From Macrotrachela quadricornifera (Eukaryota > Rotifera > Eurotatoria > Philodinida > Philodinidae), in the NCBI GenBank assembly GCA_022393335.1, contig JAJEKB010020950.1, positions 288,557-352,556 of the forward strand: a DNA stretch of 64,000 nt. Reading direction: 5' to 3'. The notes below the pieces were generated by a model. That model had not been told where the DNA came from. It worked only from the letters and a program-made list of their open reading frames with translations, and searched no databases. Numbering within the stretch: the first letter of the stretch is position 1; every line of letters starts with the position of its first letter. The position numbers and the translations under genes were made by a program. This document shows positions 57,201 to 64,000 of the stretch, in pieces.

Positions 57201-59735
57201 GAATGTCTAATACCCACACTATGGGAATAAGCATAACTTCTCAAGACCCACACTATAGTGGCTTTACCATAAAGTATCAATAGATGCTGATTTGTTACCC
57301 TATTGGTATTCAATAACTTTGTACATATGGTATTGGTTTAATTTCTAATGTTCAACGATTATTCGAAGAAGTATCGCAGGCATTGCTTATCTTTCAAATA
57401 ATAGTAATATCAATGATTAAGTGTGATAGGATTTTAGATCTTCTTTTTTAGAATGCAGAAAATTCTGCCTAATTCGTTACGGGCATCTCGTAAGCTGATA
57501 TAATTCAATATGGCCTCAAGCGCGACTTCAACGCAACGTAAGATGCATCTGCTTGAGTTTCTCACTTGACAACAAATATGTCTTACAATCCTTGTTCCAA
57601 TCTTATTGCAGCCAATATTGCAAGTTTTTTGGTCCAGAACTAGCAAAATATTCAGGGCATGCTATTCGCAAATTTCATTGAAGTTTCGTCTCGTCTTTTC
57701 TCTACTATAGGCTCGCAATATTCTCTATAAGAGCTAGCTAATTGGTTTGCCTGAATAAAATGGACTAGATCTACCCTGGATGTTCATAATTTAGAAAACA
57801 AAACATCAGGAGCTGTTGGATAGGGAGAATCTATAAAAAATTTTGGTCTAGTTTCTACTTGCAGGAAAACTTATGGAGGATATTTGGTTGATTGGCAGAA
57901 TTTTAACCGAATACTATTTAATTTGCTTTTGCGACGACATATCAAAATAAAATTCCATGAAAAGACTCTTCGATAATCGGACAATTAAAAGATTCATATT
58001 CTTCAATGAACCAAAGTAATTTAAACAAAAAGAAGTGTTGTGTAGTACTTCTCTAGAAATAGAAACTAGGCTAAGCTTTTTTTTATTTCAGTTATTGGTG
58101 ATACTTTTGAACAGTACCATTGAAGTTTATTCATATAAATAAAAATTTAAATCGATAGCTACTATTGTCCTTTTTTTGTGAAACACGATGTGAAAGAGAG
58201 TGTTGAAGTGTATAGGGGTAGAAATTTGCACCCTCACCCTCAAATTTTTAGAGCTCGCCCTCCCCATTACAGACATCCTTTCACAAACAGACAGATGCCA
58301 CATAATTAAGTATTGTTATGGTTTTCAATCCTTCTGGTTCACCTAAAGTTTCGCTGCAAACGCATATCTATAAAACTAGTACTAATATTTAAAAAATTAA
58401 AGTAAAATAACTACCAACTTATATGAATATGTAAGCTCCACATTTTACCCCCAAAGAGGCTGCGCTAACACGCTTATGAGACCATCACACGGCATGAAAA
58501 ATGTAGTCTGGAGGCTGTCACGTATAATGATACGTATTTCAAAAGACTATCAGAAGTCATGTGTAAATGAAGTCTAGTTAAAATATCTTTGGAGTATTTT
58601 CTTGTTGAAGTTCTATGCTACAAATTAAGGAATAATGCCCAAGTATACCCGGATATACATAAAAGACGACTTTGGGGAGAGTTAGTAACAATAGGTTTTT
58701 TGAATAAATTTGTTATGTAGAAAATACAATTAGAAATGAATTCAATTTTATATTGATTCTAATCGGATATTGTAGATTAAAAACAATTTCATCTGAAATA
58801 AATTTCAATTTAAAAAGTCATTAGGAATATCAATAGAGCGCGATTCTCTTACTATGGAAAGTCGTTTGCAAAACAAAACAACTATGTGTTGTAAAACGTG
58901 TGCATGTTAGGAGTTACCTGATATTTCCGAGGCTGTTAACTTAGTATTGAGTTAGTGCAATTCCAATAGAACTGGTAAAATATTAAATGAAGTCTAAATC
59001 GTAATTTTTTTCTAACTGTTATACAAAAGCAGGGTCTTCTGTCCAAAATTGTTTAGTAAATTCTAACAATAGTAGTATTTTAAAAAATTTCTTACTTTTT
59101 TAATAAAAAAAAGTCATTTGATTATCACCTAAAGTGGCACCGTAATTTTTCAGACTGCCAGATGACACTTGAAACTAACAATATTTTAAAGAATAGCAAA
59201 CAAATACACATACAATATGCTTTTACGTAGTTAGATATTCTCTCACAGGTATTATGATCAAAGTGTTTCCCCATTAGAATGTGTTGCTAAGAAGCTATTT
59301 TATAGAGCAAATAAAATTTAATTTTTAGAAAGTCAAGTAAATAACCGCTGTAAAAACCATTGCAGAGAATTAAAACAAATGAAAAAAACCTTTTTTGTTA
59401 AAATGGCTGACGGAAGCGGCTGGCTTGCAACGTATACACACGTTCACAATTTCTGTTGATGATGAGAACTACGACAACATCGTACACTGTAAAAAAAACT
59501 AAAGTAGAATAATAAACCCTTAAAGGGGTTATGAAAGGGTTTACGAGATATTCATGTATTAAATCATTTCTTGGATTCTTTCGGGATATATGAATCTCTC
59601 TCAAATATTTACCTTCTGATGCGATTAGTCTAAAATAAAAAAATTAAAATTAATTTAATTAATGAGATAGTGGTATACAAATATGCAATGACTGAGAAAT
59701 AATGTGGAAAATTACTTTTGAAATTTTTTATGAAG
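54246..59735. other. Long gene-free stretch
   Basis: About 5.5 kb of AT-rich DNA with only short frames (for example 55894-56088, 56788-56979, 57122-57313, 57434-57646), none with recognisable motifs or splice partners. No large inverted repeat was seen by eye, unlike the left half of the window. Confidence 0.4.
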
Positions 59736-59739
59736 AGAA

Positions 59740-59890
59740 ATATCCAGGTTCACTAATCCAAGAGTCAAATCCAATGGGATCCCATCGGAATTTTAAAGAT
59801 CCGACAGGTTTTTATAGATTATCATCGAAAACGTGGTGATGGAATCACATTGGAATTCGTCGAGCAACGGATTCTGTCGAATCCTATACT
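59740..59890. repeat. Cryptic repeat of GGAATCC/GGATTC-like words
   Basis: ATCCAATGGGATCCCATCGG, AAGATCCGACAGG, GGAATCACATTGG and GGATTCTGTCGAATCC recur in 150 bp in both orientations, another short-motif island of the type at 4.6 and 46.1 kb. Confidence 0.4.
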
Positions 59891-61325
59891 ACAATAGTAT
59901 AGCAATGCTTGAGCAAAATATAGGAACGTTCAAAAGAAATGGAAAAGTTAATATTATAACTAATTACGTACTTTAAATTTGTATTCTTTCTACAAGGCCT
60001 TTCAAACGTACTTCATTCAGATGTTGTATTTCCATTACGGTAAAAATTGATCATCCACTAAAGTTAAATTATATTTTTCGATAGAACTCCAATTAAATAT
60101 GATTATTGAAACATCTGTAAGGAAATATGAGTATTAATGTTTTTCATTTTCTTTTGTTCTGAGATATCTGCTTTTCCATTCGGTTTCCTACTTCTGAAAG
60201 TAAAATAATGTCTGAGAAATCTTTTTTTCCTTCATTCGTTATTTTCTTATTATCTTTATCATATTTGACAATAAATTTTAACTTCTGCTCAATAGTACAC
60301 TAATGCAGTGGCGTAGCCAAGCCTTCGAAGAAGAGGCGATTGACGGCAAAAATTACTTTTTGAAACTTATTTCAAATAGTATAAACCCGTTTTTTACTCA
60401 TTTTGTTTAGAAAAATACAACAATTCTTAAAGAGTGCGATGCTATAGTCACAATTTCCCTTAAATCCGCTACTGAGATATTGATATTTACATTGAACTGA
60501 ATATGAATAATCAAAATACAAACTTCTGAACACTCAAAAGCAGAAATAATAACGAGATTTAACAAAATTTGCAGTATGCTACGAAATCAACTATAAAAAA
60601 TAAATGAAGAAAGGTGGTTTATTATTTAACCCAGAAAGACGTTGTACTTTTGCAAAGGAATCATTGGGAAGTACTAAGTATTGAGCATTTTTTTCGAAAA
60701 AAAATATCGAACTAATCTACGTCTAGCACATATATTTCTGGAAACCATATTTTATTCTAAATGATGATACTTATCTGATTATTCAACATGCTCAGCAAAC
60801 TGATCACAAAGTTTTTTATATATTTTATCGGTTATATAATATTTGAACTTATAATTTCGATGTAAAATTACGTTTTGGCAAGAGCATGAACAGTAAAGTT
60901 GATTTATGATAGAGGAAGAAGTCGAATGTAATATTATATCTATCTTGTAAAAGAAATTCTTTTCTCAATAGCTTTTCCAATAAACCCTTACATTTCCTCG
61001 AGAAAGTTACGCACCCCAACCATATACCCTATAATAAAAAAAATTGTACCTCAATTGTACTCCATTTGGAAAGTAAGATTTGGTAGTCCTGGTTTCTGCC
61101 TAGTCTAACTTTTCATGTTCATTTATGAAGTTGTTCGATACTAAGAACAAAAATGAAACCTAATGCAGCTTGAATGGCAACATTAAAAGAAGGAAGATTC
61201 AAATCGAGTGTTCGAAGTGATATTTTCCGATAGGTCGTTCCATTTCGATAGATATGGTCCCATCGAAAAAAATTCCGTGATTTTTCAAGAAAAAATTAGA
61301 ATAGGTCATCAAAATGACCCATCGA
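59891..61325. other. Intergenic, nothing recognised
   Basis: AT-rich. The last 200 bp (from about 61140) may be the degraded 5' part of the mariner relic that follows, but no motif is readable. Confidence 0.4.
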
Positions 61326-61830
61326 CAGTTAGGTTGGAGAAGGAGTGATTGATTCATTTTTCTTCGAAACTACAGTAACTGAGAAAAACTACCTTTCTAT
61401 GTTGAAAAGTCATCGTTATCGCCAATTTCGTCGGCTATCGAACAGAAATTCCTTTGTCTTTATGCAAGATGGTGCTTCGGCTCATTACGCAGACGACGTT
61501 CAGGAGTGGTTCGAACAAAAATTCCCAGGAAGATGAATTGACCACCGAAGTCTCGTCGAGTAACCTACCAGATTGCCTGACCTCTCACCTATAGACTTCT
61601 TTTTATGAAGATATCTTAAGGATATTATATATAAAAACAAATTTAAAAGTCTATTGGATCTCAGCCAATCAATTATGCTAGCCTTTCAAACCACAGATTC
61701 TAATCTCTACAAGAAGGGTTGTGGATCAGTACTTGAAAGACTCAAACGTTATATTGATGCTGATAAACATCAATATCAGCACCACAATTTTTATATAACT
61801 TTAGAGTGCGAGAAACCTTTATGAAAAATT
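61326..61830 (+). pseudogene. Mariner-superfamily transposase relic (C-terminal half)
   Basis: In one frame: DSFFFETTVTEKNYLSML, FVFMQDGASAHYADDVQEWF with the second catalytic Asp, EQKFPGR, a stop, RLPDLSPIDFFL with the third catalytic Asp, a stop, RYLKDIIYKNK and a C-terminal tail to SVLERLKRYIDA. The spacing and the PIDFFLxxYLK motif fit IS630/Tc1/mariner enzymes of a different clade from the 37-kb relic. All three in-frame stops fall where the family has Trp. The 5' half, with the first Asp, is missing. Confidence 0.75.
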
Positions 61831-61839
61831 CTGAATATC

Positions 61840-63050
61840 TTTCTTAGAATGTAAGAAATGCCAAATAAAATAATCGAGGAAGGTAATGATAGTTTAAGGC
61901 TGTCTGCATTGATGATTTTGTTACGAGAAAAAAGAATTTGAACACTCCTCTATTACCGATGAAAGCCTCAGCCCTATAGGTCTAACTAAAGGAGAAGATA
62001 TTCAATTTTTTATCGCAAAAATATTTAAAACTCCCTCGGTACCTACCTACCAGCCTATCAATCTATCTATCAATGTACTGTAATGAAGCAAAATTCTAAT
62101 GGTAATCACTGAAGAATATCATGGACTCTAAAAGTGCTAGACAATAATTTACTTTCATGAAGAAAAAAGTTGTTTTAATAATGCATCTTAAATCCTCAAT
62201 TTCTACACATTTTGTCTTTAAAAATAAATGTGTTTTTATTTTACTTTCTAGTTTGAAACAAAAATGTCTAATACTTGTACTTTGGCTTCTTTCTTCCTTT
62301 TATATCGGTTGGACGTTTCTACAGCTAATCATGCGGATGTACTGAAAAATATGTATGTTAGTATCTGTCTGAAACATTTATATACTTAACAGAATTAAAT
62401 CAGAAAAAGAAAACTCCCTAGGAGTCTTTATATTGGAATTCCTCAGAGAATAGCGTGGTCACTCCATGAGGACCCACAAGGAATTTCAGAAGTTTTAAGG
62501 GACTTTCCAAAAATCCTTTGTGGGAGAGTGAAAGCAAATTTTTATATGTAATAATCGATATCTCCTATTCGATATTATCAAATTTCATAAAAAGTCATAT
62601 ATAGAGAGGACCTCATATTGTTACTAAGTTTCACTACAATTTCGGAAGTTTACTTTCCGGAAAAATCTAATGATTGTATTAAAAAGTTGATGTTAATAGT
62701 TTATATGTTATTATGCTTCTGGATTCAAATAATGCATAGCTGCAAAGTTGAATATCTCTATTTAGATATATCATGGACAGCTCCTATTTTAAATTCATTA
62801 GCTTCTTGATAAAAGTAATCATTTAATATGAACATGATGAATCTTTTTACATATCCTTCCATTCATAGCAATAATCGTTTCAAAATTTCTTGCAATTAAA
62901 TTATGGCAACATCAAATTTTATTTAAAATTTCGCATTAAAATAGATATAACAAAAAATAATTAAGATTCCCAGACAATGGTTCTTATTTATTGTATATAT
63001 AGGTAAATTTTATTGAGATTTGATTTGGTAATCGTAGGTTCTTCGAATAA
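61840..63050. other. Intergenic; small hairpin and TCTA/CCTA tract
   Basis: A short CTACCTACCAGCCTATCAA / TCTATCTATCAA simple tract at 62039-62075 and a CCCACAAGGAATTT...AAATCCTTTGTGGG stem at about 62481-62526. Frames at 62157-62345 and 62618-62809 are hydrophobic but have no motif. Confidence 0.45.
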
Positions 63051-63057
63051 TGCCGTT

Positions 63058-64000
63058 CTATCTCGTCGTTCGGTCACATCGTAATCGATCTCTGACAACT
63101 TGACGAAAACGATTCGATACAGTCAAAAACATATAAAAGTTTCCCTTAAAATAAATCATAAAAATATTTATTAATTTATCTAAGAAAGAATCAACATACG
63201 ACGTAATAAAAATAAGTTACCAGAATGAGGATAGTTGATATAAATGATTCTTGGAGTAATTGATTTTTACTTTTAGTGGATTTAGCTGTTATTAATCTAT
63301 ATATAGTATAAGTGCCAAAAGGAGTCATACTAATAAAAACAAGCATCACTTGCATCAAAATCATTTTTAACAGTTGTCGATCAACACGTAGTCTAGTAAG
63401 AGTAACTGTTTCATGAATATTTCGATAAGTTAAATATCCAAATATAATCATGACTACAGCTGGCATGATAGATAAACAAATTAAAGTGTATAATGAAATA
63501 TAGGATGCATAGGTAGGATTGGTAGATCCACATGTTTTAGTTACAGGTGGAATATTATAGGTTATTAAAATAGGAATTCCATGAAGACACCAAATAATAA
63601 TGACGATAAACATAATTCGATGAGTCCATCGTATATTACTACATCGACGAAGATAAGCATGTTGTGATGTAGCTAAAAATTGATCAATTGTTGTTAAACA
63701 TGAACAAGTGAAAGATGTTAGACCAAGATAACCAACTAAGAATGAATATATTTTACACCAAGGTAATGATTTGCGCGATATATCAATGTTAGAATTTGCA
63801 CCCACAATACGAATAGTGAGATTAATTAATATATAAAGAATATTATGTATGGAACCAACAAGAAAATAAAATGTACAAGGATTTTTACGATAGGCACTTA
63901 CACTTGAAAATATGAAAATATTCATTCCATTACCTATTACACCTGTGAAAAGAAGAACAGATCCAATGTAAATGGTACATTGATTACCAATATATGCTAA
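63058..64000 (-). CDS. Rhodopsin-like (class A) receptor, bdelloid-type, 5' end outside window
   Basis: The frame is open from the right edge (64000) to a GTC|GTATGT donor at 63200, then splices through a 55-bp intron to 63144-63058 (29 codons with stop). Seen: TM1 with GVIGNGMNIFIF, the conserved TM3-start Cys (LPWCKIYSF) and its ECL2 partner (TKTCGST), TM4 Trp in IIIWCLHGIP, TM6 Pro in MTPFGTY, and after the splice VGNFYMFLTVSNRFRQ in place of NPxxY and helix 8. The DRY motif is replaced by DQF (TTIDQFLAT), so the G-protein-contacting Arg is missing. Peptide-receptor-like class A receptors are expanded in bdelloids; the ligand cannot be told. The N-terminus is off the window. Confidence 0.75.

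Noticed and set aside
54246..59735. Search for genes or CRISPR-like regularly spaced repeats
   Set aside because: No regular direct repeats with uniform spacers, and open frames are short and motif-free.

Overview
The window reads as a chromosomal piece of a bdelloid rotifer genome, probably Rotaria-like. This is an inference from several things seen here: AT-rich, gene-poor DNA; genes split by short GT-AG introns, many of them 55-60 bp; gene families known to be expanded in bdelloids (an ADP-ribosyltransferase fused to leucine-rich repeats, a membrane-anchored NHL-repeat protein, a divergent rhodopsin-like receptor); and a very high load of palindromic (foldback) elements and decayed DNA transposons. 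No bacterial operon, CRISPR array, rRNA gene or intact tRNA gene was found.

Layout. 0-1.5 kb: an F-box-like gene with a nucleotidyltransferase-like GGT...DLD motif (minus strand). 1.7-14.5 kb: almost pure repeat territory, with a 1.5-kb long-TIR element carrying a small Cys/His-rich ORF, at least six further foldback elements (some nested), cryptic short-motif islands and a tRNA-derived SINE fragment. 14.5-21.5 kb: a six-exon class-III aminotransferase, a single-exon ART-LRR gene, a broken DDE-type transposase and a tiny Pro/Tyr/Cys membrane protein, all on the minus strand. 22.5-26.4 kb: a decayed satellite and two abutting palindromes. 26.5-36.6 kb: two 5' exons (signal anchor) whose splice phase matches an NHL-propeller exon 8.8 kb downstream. 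The possible giant intron contains two TA-flanked MITEs, three more palindromes and a broken MULE transposase. 37-38.6 kb: a broken mariner and a MITE. 39.3-44.1 kb: a lysosomal-type alpha-mannosidase (GH38) of about 18-19 exons with one apparent frameshift. 48.2-54.2 kb: three tandem paralogues of an uncharacterised two-transmembrane, Cys-rich ectodomain family, the middle one frameshifted. 54.3-63 kb: no gene found except a second mariner relic. 63.1-64 kb: a rhodopsin-like receptor that runs off the right edge.

The protein-coding genes do not form a pathway. The aminotransferase and mannosidase are metabolic or lysosomal enzymes, while the ART-LRR, NHL, two-TM array and receptor are lineage-expanded membrane or signalling families. 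Most of the remaining DNA is explained by foldback and TA-flanked elements and their decay. The most novel-looking items are the three-member two-TM family, the phase-matched transposon-filled intron, the ART domain with a degraded E-x-E motif, and the density of long palindromes.
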